64,000 nt of DNA from an uncultured Roseobacter sp. (GTDB lineage Bacteria > Pseudomonadota > Alphaproteobacteria > Rhodobacterales > Rhodobacteraceae). A program made the translations under genes and the position numbers. Under the pieces are notes generated by a model. It did not search any database, was not told the origin of the DNA, and saw only the letters and a list, made by a program, of their open reading frames with translations. Location: contig NZ_CANLQB010000009.1 in the NCBI RefSeq assembly GCF_947493125.1, forward strand, positions 124,001-188,000, in the 5' to 3' direction. Below are positions 55,230 through 64,000 of the stretch, piece by piece (within the stretch, counting starts at the first letter, position 1; every line of letters begins with the position of its first letter).

Positions 55230-56263
55230 GCCGGGTGCAGACGGTGACGGTGGAGGCCGATGACGCGGACCAGCGGCTCGATCGCTGGTTTCGGCGACAG
55301 TTTCCGCATGTGCCGCAGGGGCGGATCGAGAAGATGTGCCGCAAGGGCGAGATCCGGGTTGACGGCGGGCGCGTCAAGGCCGCCACGCGGTTGGAGGCCG
55401 GTCAGCAGGTGCGTGTGCCGCCCTTGCCCGCCGGCGCTGCACCCGCGCCGGAGCGCAAGACAATCTCGGACGCCGATGCAAAGATGATCCAGTCCTGCGT
55501 GATTTATCGGGATGATCAGGTGATCGCGCTGAACAAGCCTGCCGGTTTGCCGACGCAGGGTGGCTCGAAACAGACGCGCCATGTGGACGGGCTCGCCGAG
55601 GCGTTGAAGTTCGGGTTCGAGGAAAAGCCGCGGCTGGTGCACCGGCTCGACAAGGACACCTCGGGGGTGTTGTTGCTGGCGCGCACGCGAGCGGCGGCCA
55701 AAGCGTTGACCGCGTCGATGCGGCATAAGGAGACGCGCAAGATTTACTGGGCCTTGGTGGCCGGGGTGCCGACGCCCTATCTGGGTGAGATCCGCTTTGG
55801 GTTGGTGAAGGCGCCGGGGCGCGGAGGCGGCGGGGAGGGCGAGAAGATGATTGCGCTGCATCCGCGCGACATCGATGACACGCCGGGCGCCAAGCGGGCG
55901 CATACGCTTTATGCCACACTCTACCGCGTGGGTGCGCGGGCGGCCTGGGTCGCGATGGAACCGATCACCGGGCGCACCCATCAGTTGCGCGCGCACATGG
56001 CCGAGATCGGGCATCCGATTGCAGGTGACGGCAAATACGGCGGCTCCGGGCAGGAGAATATGGGCGACGGCTGGGGCGCGCAATTGGGCGGCATCATCTC
56101 GAAAGAGCTGCACCTGCACGCACGGATGATGCGCTTTGAACAGCCCGAAACGGGCGAGATCATCACCGTCACCGCGCCCTTGCCCGAGCATATGGCGCAA
56201 AGCTGGGAGACCTTCGGCTGGACCGAGGACATCGCTGCCGAAGATCCGTTCGAGGCGCTGTGA
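55226..56263 (+). CDS. RluC/RluD-type 23S rRNA pseudouridine synthase
   Basis: 345 aa. N-terminal S4 domain (residues about 15-65), then the synthase domain with the catalytic Asp D142 in VHRLDKDTSGVLLLAR. GRTHQLRAHMAEIGHPIAGD is the second signature. It modifies uridines in 23S rRNA; the exact sites (RluC-like 955/2504/2580 versus RluD-like) cannot be decided here. Translationally coupled to crcB and to the HAD gene. Confidence 0.92.
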   Translation: MSRVQTVTVEADDADQRLDRWFRRQFPHVPQGRIEKMCRKGEIRVDGGRVKAATRLEAGQQVRVPPLPAGAAPAPERKTISDADAKMIQSCVIYRDDQVIALNKPAGLPTQGGSKQTRHVDGLAEALKFGFEEKPRLVHRLDKDTSGVLLLARTRAAAKALTASMRHKETRKIYWALVAGVPTPYLGEIRFGLVKAPGRGGGGEGEKMIALHPRDIDDTPGAKRAHTLYATLYRVGARAAWVAMEPITGRTHQLRAHMAEIGHPIAGDGKYGGSGQENMGDGWGAQLGGIISKELHLHARMMRFEQPETGEIITVTAPLPEHMAQSWETFGWTEDIAAEDPFEAL

Positions 56264-56937
56264 TGGCGGGGGACCTGCGGTTGGTGATCTTCGACGTGGA
56301 CGGCACACTTGTTGACAGTCAGGCCGATATTCTGGCCGCCATGGCGGAGGCCTTTGCCGCCGTGGATCAACCTGCGCCGAACCGGGCCGCGATCCTCGGG
56401 ATCGTGGGGCTGTCGCTGGAGGTGGCGATGCAGCGGCTGGCCCCGCGGTGCGATCACGTCCGTATGGTGACGGCCTACAAAGATGCGTATATCGCGTTGC
56501 GTGCAAAGACTGGCGCGGCCCAATCCTCTCCGCTCTATCCGGGGGCGCGGGAGGTGTTGGAACGGTTGGGCGCACAGCCGGACGTCGTGCTGGGGGTTGC
56601 AACAGGCAAATCCAAACGCGGGCTCGACAAGCTGATCGAGGCCCATGACCTGGACGGTGTCTTCATGACCCAGCAGGTGGCGGACTTCCATCCCTCGAAA
56701 CCCAACCCTTCGATGATCTACCAGGCGATGGCGGAGGCCGGTGTCGGCAAGTCGCGCACGGTCATGATCGGGGATACGAGCTTTGATATGGAGATGGCGG
56801 CCACCGCCGGAGTTGCGGGGTTCGGCGTGAGCTGGGGGTACCATCCGGTTTCTGCGCTGCGGGCCGCGCACAGCGTATCGAGTGATTTTGCCACTTTGGA
56901 GCGCACCCTCGCGCGCCATTGGAGTTTGTTGCCATGA
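56263..56937 (+). CDS. HAD-superfamily phosphatase (phosphoglycolate phosphatase-like)
   Basis: 224 aa, subfamily IA. Nucleophile and acid-base D11 and D13 in IFDVDGTLVDS, motif II GVATGKSKRG and motif IV MIGDTSFDMEMA are present. TGATG overlap with the upstream gene and ATGA with the next. Substrate likely a small phosphorylated metabolite; the family is too broad to name it. Confidence 0.9.
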   Translation: MAGDLRLVIFDVDGTLVDSQADILAAMAEAFAAVDQPAPNRAAILGIVGLSLEVAMQRLAPRCDHVRMVTAYKDAYIALRAKTGAAQSSPLYPGAREVLERLGAQPDVVLGVATGKSKRGLDKLIEAHDLDGVFMTQQVADFHPSKPNPSMIYQAMAEAGVGKSRTVMIGDTSFDMEMAATAGVAGFGVSWGYHPVSALRAAHSVSSDFATLERTLARHWSLLP

Positions 56938-57650
56938 GTGAATGGAAGGCCAAGCGGTTCTGGACCGCGGCGGAGGTGACGGAGGGCGCCGAGGGCTTTG
57001 GCATCGCGCTCGATGGCCGCCCGGTCAAGACCCCGGCGAAACGGGCGTTGCAGGCGCCCACACGTGCGCTGGCCGAAGCCATTGCCGCGGAATGGGCCGC
57101 GCAGGGAGATGTGGTCGACCCGCTGAGCATGCCCTTTACACGCACCGCCAATGCCGCCATCGACAAGGTCGCTGTGCAGCAGGCGGAGGTGGCCGAGATG
57201 CTCGCCGCATATGGCGACAGCGACCTGCTGTGCTACCGCGCGGAGCAGCCCGCAGAGTTGGTTGAGCGGCAGGCGGCGGCGTGGGACCCGCTGCTCGACT
57301 GGGCGGCAGAGACCCTGGGCGCCCGGTTGCACCCGCGGGTGGGTGTCATGCATGCGCCGCAGGATCCGGACGCGCTCGCGCGGCTCTCTGCCGAGGTCAA
57401 GGCGCTGCCGGTCTTTCAGTTGACGGCGTTTCATGACCTCGTGAGCCTATCCGGGTCCCTGATTCTCGGCTTTGCGGCAGCGCAAGATTTGAAAACAATC
57501 AAAGCGCTTTGGGACATTTCCCGTCTCGACGAGATCTGGCAGGCGGAGCAATGGGGACAGGATGAGGAGGCCGAGGCGGCTGCGGCAGTGAAATTTACCG
57601 CTTTCCAGCACGCCAAAGCGGTTTTTGATCTCACCCATCCCGGATTTTAG
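56934..57650 (+). CDS. ATP12 family F1-ATPase assembly chaperone
   Basis: 238 aa; the mitochondrial ATP12 relative binds free alpha subunits of F1 ATPase. Alphaproteobacteria keep it. KRFWTAAEV start, RPVKTPAKRAL, WAAQGDVVDPLSMPFTRTAN and DLLCYRA are characteristic. ATGA overlap with the HAD gene. Confidence 0.95.
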   Translation: MSEWKAKRFWTAAEVTEGAEGFGIALDGRPVKTPAKRALQAPTRALAEAIAAEWAAQGDVVDPLSMPFTRTANAAIDKVAVQQAEVAEMLAAYGDSDLLCYRAEQPAELVERQAAAWDPLLDWAAETLGARLHPRVGVMHAPQDPDALARLSAEVKALPVFQLTAFHDLVSLSGSLILGFAAAQDLKTIKALWDISRLDEIWQAEQWGQDEEAEAAAAVKFTAFQHAKAVFDLTHPGF

Positions 57651-57712
57651 CGCTCACATTGGGCAATGCCTCTGCGAGGGGGGCTGCGGGTCTCATTTTC
57701 AGCCGCACGCAC

Positions 57713-57742
57713 TTGACCTTATCGGCGGATTGCGACCAGTAT
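57713..57742 (+). promoter_or_regulatory. aapJ promoter candidate
   Basis: TTGACC, 18 bases, CAGTAT in the 188-base region before aapJ. The -35 is good, the -10 is weak. Confidence 0.35.
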
Positions 57743-57838
57743 ATGGCCCACTTGCAGGGGCTAACCCTGCATATCGCCTCCGGCCAACGAGTGCCGGTCG
57801 ACCCGCCTGACAAGGCGGAAAATCAGGAAGAGGTAAAA

Positions 57839-58855
57839 ATGAAAAAATCTGTAATTCTCGGTGCTCTGACCGTTGCTGGCCTGTCGGCTGGTGCGGCGGC
57901 TGCCGGTACGTTGGACGACGTCAAGGCACGCGGCACGCTGAACTGCGGCGTGGCCACCGGTCTGGCCGGTTTTGCGGCGCCGGACGCGAATGGCGAGTGG
58001 AAGGGCTTCGACGTCTCGGTCTGCCGCGCCGTCGCTGCAGCCGTTCTCGGCGACCCTTCGGCGGTCGAATTCGTTCCGACCACCGGCAAGACCCGCTTCA
58101 CGGCGCTGGCCTCGGGCGAGATCGATATGCTGGCCCGCAACACCACCTGGACCTTTAGCCGCGACGTTGACCTGAAGTTCACTTTTGTTGGCGTGAATTA
58201 CTATGACGGTCAGGGCTTCATGGTTCCCAAGGCGCTTGGCGTGTCTTCCGCGAAGGATCTGGACGGCGCAACCGTCTGCATCCAGACCGGCACCACAACC
58301 GAGCTGAACCTGGCGGACTTCTTCCGCACCAACAACATCGGCTATGAGCCCGTGCCGATCGAAACCAACGCCGAAGCGCAGCAGCAGTACCTTGCCGGTG
58401 CCTGCGACGTCTACACAACGGACGCCTCCGGCCTGGCCGCGACACGCGCGACCTTTGAAGCACCAGGCGATCACGTCCTGTTGCCCGAAATCATCTCCAA
58501 AGAGCCGCTCGGCCCGCTCGTGCGTCATGGCGACGACGAATGGGGTGACGTGGTGCGCTGGACGTTGAACGCGCTGATCACGGCAGAAGAGCTGGGCGTG
58601 ACCTCGGCCAACGTCAACGAGATGTCCGCGAACACCGGCAACCCCGAAGTGGCGCGCCTGCTGGGCACCGAAGGTACGCTGGGCGAGATGCTCGGCCTCG
58701 ACGCTGACTGGGCCAAGCGCGCGATTTCCGCGCAAGGCAACTACGGTGAAATCTTCGCGAAGAACATCGGTGAGGAAACACCGATCGGTCTGGCCCGCGG
58801 GCTGAACGCCCAGTGGACCGACGGTGGCCTGATCTACTCGCCACCGTTCCGCTAA
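57839..58855 (+). CDS. aapJ: General L-amino acid-binding protein AapJ
   Basis: 338 aa periplasmic binding protein. Signal peptide MKKSVILGALTVAGLSAGAA cleaved near AAA-GT; the SBP fold starts with LDDVKARGTLNCGVATGLAG. GFDVSVCRAVAAAVLGD and the YDGQGFMVPKALGVSSAKDL block fit the Aap/Bztlike glutamate-glutamine-general amino acid group. AAGAGGTAAAA precedes the ATG. A hairpin separates it from the permeases, likely so the binding protein is made in excess. Confidence 0.93.
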   Translation: MKKSVILGALTVAGLSAGAAAAGTLDDVKARGTLNCGVATGLAGFAAPDANGEWKGFDVSVCRAVAAAVLGDPSAVEFVPTTGKTRFTALASGEIDMLARNTTWTFSRDVDLKFTFVGVNYYDGQGFMVPKALGVSSAKDLDGATVCIQTGTTTELNLADFFRTNNIGYEPVPIETNAEAQQQYLAGACDVYTTDASGLAATRATFEAPGDHVLLPEIISKEPLGPLVRHGDDEWGDVVRWTLNALITAEELGVTSANVNEMSANTGNPEVARLLGTEGTLGEMLGLDADWAKRAISAQGNYGEIFAKNIGEETPIGLARGLNAQWTDGGLIYSPPFR

Positions 58856-58867
58856 GAGCAAACGGGC

Positions 58868-58898
58868 AAGGGCGCAGGGACCAACCTGCGCCCTTTCC
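58868..58898 (+). terminator. aapJ-aapQ intergenic hairpin (attenuator-like)
   Basis: AAGGGCGCAGG-GACCAA-CCTGCGCCCTT followed by TCCTTAT. It fits a partial terminator between the binding-protein and permease genes. Confidence 0.6.
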
Positions 58899-58986
58899 TT
58901 ATGACGACCCAAAATAAAGAGACCCGACCACCGAGGCGCAGAAAGCGCCCGTTAAAATCAAGGTCGGAACCACGGGGAAAATTCAA

Positions 58987-60201
58987 ATGACGACACTGAC
59001 GGACCCACCGCGGGAGTCCTTCCGCCTGTCTATGTTGATCAATGACACGCGGTATCGGTCCCTGACGTTTCAGGGGATCACGCTGCTGGTGCTGATCATC
59101 GCCATCGCTTATCTGGCGAACAATCTTCTGACAAACCTCGCTGCTGCCGGTCTGAACATCGCCTACGACTTCCTGGGCGATCCGGCAGGGTATGACATCA
59201 ACCAGGCGCTGGTGGAGTACAACAGCCGGTCGAGCCATGCGCGGGCCGCCCTTGTCGGTGTTCTGAACACGCTGCTCGTCGCCTTTCTGGCCTGTATCAC
59301 GGCAACTGTCTTCGGGGTGATTGCCGGTGTGCTGCGGCTGTCGAACAACTGGCTGGTGCGCAAGCTGATGTCCTTCTATGTGGAGATCTTCCGGAACATC
59401 CCCGTGCTGATCTGGATCATCATCATCTTCACGATCATGACCGCCGTGATGCCCGCTCCGCGCGCCTTCCGGGGCGACGAGCCCGAGGCGACGATGCTGA
59501 TGGGTCTTTTCGCCTTCACCAACCGCGGCGTGTACATCCCCGCGCCGGTCTGGGGCCCAGGCTCGATGGTCGTGGTGGCGACCTTCATCGCCTCGATCAT
59601 TGGTGTGATCGGCTATCGCCGCTACGCTACGAAGCTGCTCTATGACACGGGCAAGCTGCTGCCCATGGGCTGGCCGAGCCTTGCGATCTTCTTCCTGCCC
59701 ACGATCCTGATGTTCTACATCATGGGGCGGCCCATTGGTCTCGATGTGCCGGAGCTCGGGGGCTTCAACTTCCGGGGTGGGATCCAGGTGGGCGCACCTC
59801 TCATCGCGCTGTGGTTCGCGCTGTCGATCTACACCGGGGCCTTCATCGCCGAGAACGTGCGCGCGGGTATTCAGGCGGTCAGCAAGGGCCAGACCGAGGC
59901 TGCCTCGGCCCTTGGCCTGCGGCCCGGACGGGTGATGAAGCTCGTGGTGCTGCCGCAGGCGTTGCGCGTGATCATTCCGCCGCTGATTTCGCAGTATCTC
60001 AACATCACCAAGAACTCCTCGCTCGCGATTGCGGTGGGCTATGCAGACATCACAGCGACGCTGGGGGGCATCACGCTGAACCAGACGGGGCGGGCGATTG
60101 AATGCGTGCTGCTGCTGATGCTGTTCTATCTCACGATCTCGCTGCTGATCTCGGCGGTGATGAACGTCTACAACAACGCCGTGAAGCTGAAGGAGCGCTG
60201 A
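58987..60201 (+). CDS. aapQ: General L-amino acid ABC transporter permease AapQ
   Basis: 404 aa, HisM-type permease with eight hydrophobic segments and the EAA loop near FRGGIQVGAP...SKGQTEAASALGL. It forms a heterodimer with AapM. 132 bases after aapJ, including an attenuator-like hairpin; it is 3 bases from aapM. Confidence 0.93.
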   Translation: MTTLTDPPRESFRLSMLINDTRYRSLTFQGITLLVLIIAIAYLANNLLTNLAAAGLNIAYDFLGDPAGYDINQALVEYNSRSSHARAALVGVLNTLLVAFLACITATVFGVIAGVLRLSNNWLVRKLMSFYVEIFRNIPVLIWIIIIFTIMTAVMPAPRAFRGDEPEATMLMGLFAFTNRGVYIPAPVWGPGSMVVVATFIASIIGVIGYRRYATKLLYDTGKLLPMGWPSLAIFFLPTILMFYIMGRPIGLDVPELGGFNFRGGIQVGAPLIALWFALSIYTGAFIAENVRAGIQAVSKGQTEAASALGLRPGRVMKLVVLPQALRVIIPPLISQYLNITKNSSLAIAVGYADITATLGGITLNQTGRAIECVLLLMLFYLTISLLISAVMNVYNNAVKLKER

Positions 60202-60204
60202 GCC

Positions 60205-61503
60205 ATGTCAGACACACATGCACACTCCGTCGCCTTCGTGCGCGAAACCGAAATCCCCTCGTCTCCGCCGCCCTATGCGGCCACAGGGCCTGTCAAATGG
60301 CTGCGCGAGAACCTCTTTGCGACGCCCGCCAACAGTCTGCTGACCATCGCGGCGCTTTATGTCATCTGGCAGATCCTGTCAGGAACAATGCCGTGGATCC
60401 TGAACGGGATCTGGAACACCTCGAGCCTAGCGGAGTGCCGGCAGGTGCTCGATGGCGCCGTGGGAGCCTGCTTCTCGGTTCTGACCGAACGGTGGAACCA
60501 GTTGCTCTTTGGCTTCCAGTACCCATCCGAGCTTTACTGGCGTCCAACGCTGGCGCTGGGTCTGTTGTTCGTCGCGGCCGCGCCGGTGCTGTTCTTTGAC
60601 CTGCCGCGCAAGCTTCTGGCCTTCACGGCGGTTTATCCTTTCATTGCCTTCTGGCTGATCTGGGGTGGCACCATCCTGACACCCATCGTGGCCTTTGCCG
60701 GTGTTGCGGCGGGCGCAGTCGTCTATCAGCGCCTGGTGACCGGCAGCTTCGCCTACGGGTTCTTCGGTGGGATCATCGCGGCCTTCATTGTCTGGACGGT
60801 GGGTGGCTGGATCATCCCGGATGGCGCCTCGGAGACCGCCATGCTGACGGCGGTACCGAGCCGTGACCTGGGTGGCTTCATGCTGAACATGATGCTGGGG
60901 GTCACCTGCGTGACGCTGTCGATCCCCATCGGGATCGCGCTGGCACTTGGGCGGCAGTCGTCGATGCCGCTGATCAAGGTGGTCTGCGTGGTCTTCATCG
61001 AGTTTGTCCGCGGTGTGCCGCTGATCACGCTGCTTTTCGTGGCAAGCGTGATGCTGGCGTATTTCTTCCCGCCTGAATCCTCGCTCGATCTGTTCCTGCG
61101 CGTGGTGATCATGATCACCATGTTTTCCTCGGCCTATATCGCCGAGGTGATCCGGGGTGGCCTCGCCGCTTTGCCCAAGGGGCAGTATGAGGCGGCGGAT
61201 TCGCTGGGGCTGGACTATCCGCAGGCGATGCGGCTGATCATCCTGCCGCAGGCGCTGAAGATCTCGATCCCCGGGATCGTGAACATCGCCGTCGGGCTCT
61301 TCAAGGACACCACGCTGGTGTCGGTGATCGGCATGTTCGACATCGTCGGCATGATCCGTGGCCCGATCCTCGCCTCGACGGAATGGAACGGGGTCTATTG
61401 GGAGCTTCTCGGCTTCGCCTCGGTGCTGTTCTTCGTCGTCTGCTATGGCATCTCGCAATACTCACAATGGCTCGAACGTCGCCTCGCGACCGACCATCGC
61501 TAA
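60205..61503 (+). CDS. aapM: General L-amino acid ABC transporter permease AapM
   Basis: 432 aa, HisM-type permease. EAA motif [20 protein letters not shown] in the C-terminal third. An N-terminal cytoplasmic tail plus extra periplasmic sequence (about 60-130, LSAGAC-type) gives the longer length usual for AapM. Confidence 0.93.
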   Translation: MSDTHAHSVAFVRETEIPSSPPPYAATGPVKWLRENLFATPANSLLTIAALYVIWQILSGTMPWILNGIWNTSSLAECRQVLDGAVGACFSVLTERWNQLLFGFQYPSELYWRPTLALGLLFVAAAPVLFFDLPRKLLAFTAVYPFIAFWLIWGGTILTPIVAFAGVAAGAVVYQRLVTGSFAYGFFGGIIAAFIVWTVGGWIIPDGASETAMLTAVPSRDLGGFMLNMMLGVTCVTLSIPIGIALALGRQSSMPLIKVVCVVFIEFVRGVPLITLLFVASVMLAYFFPPESSLDLFLRVVIMITMFSSAYIAEVIRGGLAALPKGQYEAADSLGLDYPQAMRLIILPQALKISIPGIVNIAVGLFKDTTLVSVIGMFDIVGMIRGPILASTEWNGVYWELLGFASVLFFVVCYGISQYSQWLERRLATDHR

Positions 61504-61517
61504 AGGAGGTTTCAGAC

Positions 61518-62288
61518 ATGGCTGAAGCTGCAACTCAAATGAAGGTCTCGGACGAGATCGCAATCACCATCTCCAAGATGAACAAGTGGTACGGCACCTT
61601 CCACGTGCTGCGCGACATCGACCTGACGGTCAACCGCGGCGAACGGATCGTGATCTGCGGGCCGTCGGGGTCGGGGAAATCGACGCTCATCCGCTGCATC
61701 AACGCGCTGGAAGAGCACCAGCAGGGCTCCATCGAAGTGGATGGTACGCTGCTTTCCTCGGATCTGAAGAACATCGACAAGATCCGGTCCGAAGTTGGCA
61801 TGTGCTTTCAGCACTTCAACCTCTTCCCGCATCTGACGATTCTGGAGAACTGCACGCTTGCGCCGATCTGGGTGCGTAAGACACCGAAGAAGGAAGCCGA
61901 AGAGACGGCCATGCACTTCCTCGAGAAGGTCAAGATCCCCGATCAGGCGATGAAATATCCCGGCCAGCTCTCGGGCGGCCAGCAGCAGCGGGTGGCGATC
62001 GCGCGCTCACTCTGCATGCGCCCGCGGATCATGCTCTTTGACGAGCCCACCTCGGCGCTTGACCCGGAGATGATCAAGGAGGTGCTCGACACGATGATCG
62101 AGCTTGCCGAAGAGGGGATGACCATGCTTTGCGTGACCCACGAGATGGGCTTTGCGCGCCAGGTGGCGAACCGGGTGATCTTCATGGATGCGGGCCAGAT
62201 CGTCGAACAGAACGAGCCCGAGGCCTTCTTCAACAATCCGCAGAGCCCGCGCACCCAGCTGTTCCTGAGCCAGATCTTGGGTCACTGA
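61518..62288 (+). CDS. aapP: General L-amino acid ABC transporter ATPase AapP
   Basis: 256 aa. Walker [10 protein letters not shown] (48-56), LSGGQQQR signature, Walker [13 protein letters not shown] and H-loop VTHEMGF. TAAAGGAGG lies 8 bases before the ATG; the longer frame inside aapM is not used. Last gene of the aap operon; palindromic repeat A follows at once. Confidence 0.97.
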   Translation: MAEAATQMKVSDEIAITISKMNKWYGTFHVLRDIDLTVNRGERIVICGPSGSGKSTLIRCINALEEHQQGSIEVDGTLLSSDLKNIDKIRSEVGMCFQHFNLFPHLTILENCTLAPIWVRKTPKKEAEETAMHFLEKVKIPDQAMKYPGQLSGGQQQRVAIARSLCMRPRIMLFDEPTSALDPEMIKEVLDTMIELAEEGMTMLCVTHEMGFARQVANRVIFMDAGQIVEQNEPEAFFNNPQSPRTQLFLSQILGH

Positions 62289-62290
62289 AC

Positions 62291-62369
62291 GGCGGGTGGC
62301 CTGAAAGCCCACCCAACCTGCCAGCACGACGGGCAGAGCAGGCAGGTGCGGTGGGCTTTCAGGCCGCCG
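62291..62369. repeat. Palindromic intergenic repeat, family A, copy 3
   Basis: GGCGGGTGGCCTGAAAGCCC, ACCTGCCAGCAC, then GGCAGGT and GGTGGGCTTTCAGGCCGCC. Longest and most symmetric copy. It sits between aapP and a convergent gene, where it may act as a two-way terminator. Confidence 0.8.
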
Positions 62370-62867
62370 CTACGTCAACTCTCGCGGAACAACGAACGCA
62401 ATCGGCTGGCCTTTGTGCCAGCCGATCTCCGTCCAGCTTGCGATATCAAACTGCACCACCAGAGTGGCGCCTGTGGGGTAGTCCTCGAACCGCACGTGAT
62501 CCGGTGCTGCACGCACCAGCCGTTTGGCAAAGGCGCAGATGCCGGGGTTGTGCCCGATCATCAGCACGCATGTTCCCGTCGCGCGCATCAGCACTTCACG
62601 CATTGTGCGGGCCTCGGCGTGGTAGAGGTCACTTGTGTAGGTCACCGGTATCTCAACCGGGAGCTCCAGCCGCTGCACTGTCTCGCCCGTGCGGGTTGCC
62701 GACGAGCACAGCACCTCATCCGGCACGTGCCCCTGCGCGCGCAACCACGCGCCCAGAGCTTTGGCTGAGACCCGCCCGCGCCCGTTCAACGGCCGGTCGT
62801 GATCGCGCAGGCCCGCATGGGTCCAGTCGGATTTGGCGTGGCGCATCAGGATCAGGGTACGGGTCAT
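62370..62867 (-). CDS. SixA-type histidine phosphatase
   Basis: 165 aa. The RHA variant of the catalytic RHG motif is in LILMRHAKSDW (R9, H10); the second His is in MIGHNPG, and the phosphate-binding Arg is in SSATRTGETV. SixA removes phosphate from the His of phosphotransfer domains. ATGA overlap with the upstream ferredoxin-like gene. The start is set by family alignment. Confidence 0.9.
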   Translation of the reverse strand: MTRTLILMRHAKSDWTHAGLRDHDRPLNGRGRVSAKALGAWLRAQGHVPDEVLCSSATRTGETVQRLELPVEIPVTYTSDLYHAEARTMREVLMRATGTCVLMIGHNPGICAFAKRLVRAAPDHVRFEDYPTGATLVVQFDIASWTEIGWHKGQPIAFVVPRELT

Positions 62868-63499
62868 TGCGGATGAAAGGCTTTCATGTGGAAGGCGGAT
62901 TGCGCGGGCGCGCGTCCGAAGTGCTCTGAGACCGGGCAGGCACGTCGCACACGGCAGCCTCGTGTCATACAGTCTGCGCCCTCGGCCGTGTCGAGGAAAC
63001 CCTTGCATCGCGGTACATCGTAGGCGTTCTCCGCTGAGAGCGCGCCGACCGGGCAGGCGGTGAGGCAGGGCGTGTCCGTGCAGCTGTCGCATGGGCTGGC
63101 TTGAGCGCGCGCTGGCGCAGCGAGCGGTGCATCGAAGAGCAGCGCCCCTCGGATCGAGATCATCAGCCCAGCCTCGTCATGGACCATCATACCGGTCGGA
63201 CTTTGGAAAAACCGCCCCGTCCTCAATGCCCAGGCGATGAAGGGGAGATAGGGGGGGCCATCGGACGGATAGGCCGTTCGTGCGCTGACCTCCGCAGCCA
63301 TGGCGCCAATGACCCGCTTGGACCAGCGGTCCAGCGGGTCGGCCTGCCCGTCTGCGTATTCCGCTGATACGGTGAAGACCGGCCAAAGCCCTGCGCTTGC
63401 CCCGACCATCACCAGGCTCGTGCCGTCTTCCAGGCTTGCAGATCCCATCACGAAGAGGCCGGACGGCTCTGCCAGAGCGGCGATGCGGTCGAGGGTCAT
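62864..63499 (-). CDS. 4Fe-4S ferredoxin-type protein
   Basis: 211 aa. Cysteines C137, C140, C145, C149 (CDSCTDTPCLTACPVGAL) and later C165, C177, C182, C188 fit two iron-sulfur clusters. The N-terminal half (about 1-130, ASLEDGTSLVMVGASAGLWP) is a distinct domain of unknown type. It overlaps the SixA-like and desaturase genes by 4 bases each, so the three are translationally coupled. Confidence 0.8.
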   Translation of the reverse strand: MTLDRIAALAEPSGLFVMGSASLEDGTSLVMVGASAGLWPVFTVSAEYADGQADPLDRWSKRVIGAMAAEVSARTAYPSDGPPYLPFIAWALRTGRFFQSPTGMMVHDEAGLMISIRGALLFDAPLAAPARAQASPCDSCTDTPCLTACPVGALSAENAYDVPRCKGFLDTAEGADCMTRGCRVRRACPVSEHFGRAPAQSAFHMKAFHPQ

Positions 63500-64000
63500 T
63501 TTCGGGCGAAGGGCAGGGCAATCGACCAGCCAAAGCGGCTCGGGCGGTCATCCTGCCATTCAAGTCCCACTTCCATCTCGTCATGGCCCGCTTTGGGTTG
63601 GGCGATGTAGGTGCCGAACATCTGGTCCCAGATCGAGAGGGCAAAGCCATAGTTGCTGTCATGCTCCGCGCGGTGCACGGAGTGGTGCACGCGGTGCATG
63701 TCTGGCGTGACCAACACCCGACGTACGATGGCGTCGAGCCAGAGCGGCAGGCGGATGTTGGCGTGGTTGAACATCGCCGTGCCGTTCAGCAGGATCTCGA
63801 AGATGATCACGGCCAGCGCGGCGGGGCCCATCAGGTAGACGAGGCCGATTTTCAGCACCATCGACAATGCAATCTCGACCGGGTGGAAGCGGATGGCGGT
63901 GGTCACATCCATATCGACATCGGCATGGTGCACGCGGTGCAGCCGCCAGAGGATCGGCACCTTATGGGTGATCAGATGCTGCAGCCAGATGGCGAAATCC
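63496..64000 (-). CDS. Sterol desaturase/fatty-acid hydroxylase family protein (5' end outside window)
   Basis: 168 codons visible. The frame runs off the right edge (DFAIWLQHLITHKVPILW). His motifs for a di-iron site are HLITH, HRVHH and the second HRVHHSVH. Membrane segments lie around EIALSMVLKIGLVYLMGPAA. Acts on lipid acyl chains or related isoprenoids in the membrane; substrate unknown. ATGA overlap with the 4Fe-4S gene. Confidence 0.9.
   Translation of the reverse strand, partial: DFAIWLQHLITHKVPILWRLHRVHHADVDMDVTTAIRFHPVEIALSMVLKIGLVYLMGPAALAVIIFEILLNGTAMFNHANIRLPLWLDAIVRRVLVTPDMHRVHHSVHRAEHDSNYGFALSIWDQMFGTYIAQPKAGHDEMEVGLEWQDDRPSRFGWSIALPFARK

Overview
The window is a 64-kb piece of a high-GC alphaproteobacterial chromosome, most likely order Rhodobacterales (Roseobacter/Rhodobacter type). 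This rests on the str-S10-spc-alpha ribosomal protein genes, followed by a DegP-like protease, rarA, crcB, an RluC-type pseudouridine synthase, a HAD phosphatase, an ATP12 chaperone and an aapJQMP amino-acid transporter, plus a DUF1194 protein. No rRNA, tRNA, CRISPR array, transposase or integrase was recognised.

Layout. 1-7162: rpoB (5' end outside the window) and rpoC, ended by a strong terminator. 7347-9851: a small membrane protein, an HlyD-type adaptor and an EamA transporter. 10343-16943: rpsL-rpsG-fusA-tuf and rpsJ-rplC-rplD-rplW, closed by a terminator. 17315-19023: a cold-shock gene, a small basic protein and a TerB-like (DUF533) gene. 19337-21979: rplB-rpsS-rplV-rpsC-rplP plus terminator. 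22138-23403: a DinB-like protein and a 2OG-Fe(II) oxygenase. 24225-36021: a 12-gene metabolic and transport island. 36317-40687: rpmC to rpmD. 40855-41595: one AT-rich foreign-looking gene. 41809-44420: rplO-secY-adk. 44436-49211: a von Willebrand-type protein and three tandem paralogues of unknown function. 49523-51975: rpsM-rpsK-rpoA-rplQ plus terminator. 52073-64000: protease, rarA, crcB-RluC-HAD-ATP12, the aap transporter, a SixA-type phosphatase, a 4Fe-4S protein and a cut-off sterol-desaturase family gene.

The usually continuous S10-spc-alpha cluster is split into pieces by accessory genes. The detached pieces carry their own promoters: a TTG-type -35, exactly 17 bases, then a TATACG-like -10 before rpsL, rplB, rpmC and rplO (rpsM is looser). 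Several have a hairpin near the predicted transcript start.

The 24-36 kb island has two halves. One has a LysR regulator, an M20 deacetylase, two Rieske oxygenases, RidA, a DUF1028 protein and a divergent flavoprotein, and looks like catabolism of an organic nitrogen compound. The other is a FecBCD-type importer co-transcribed with a pseudoazurin-like copper protein and a methyltransferase.

The most promising undescribed material is the tandem family at 45.7-49.2 kb. Its members share a leader resembling those of DUF4157/contractile-injection cargo proteins and a core with conserved NGKIGS-YF, GRIR-TH and HPSRG motifs that I cannot assign. Three families of short intergenic repeats are also present; one is made of 11-bp iterons and flanks the rplB-rplP block in inverted orientation.
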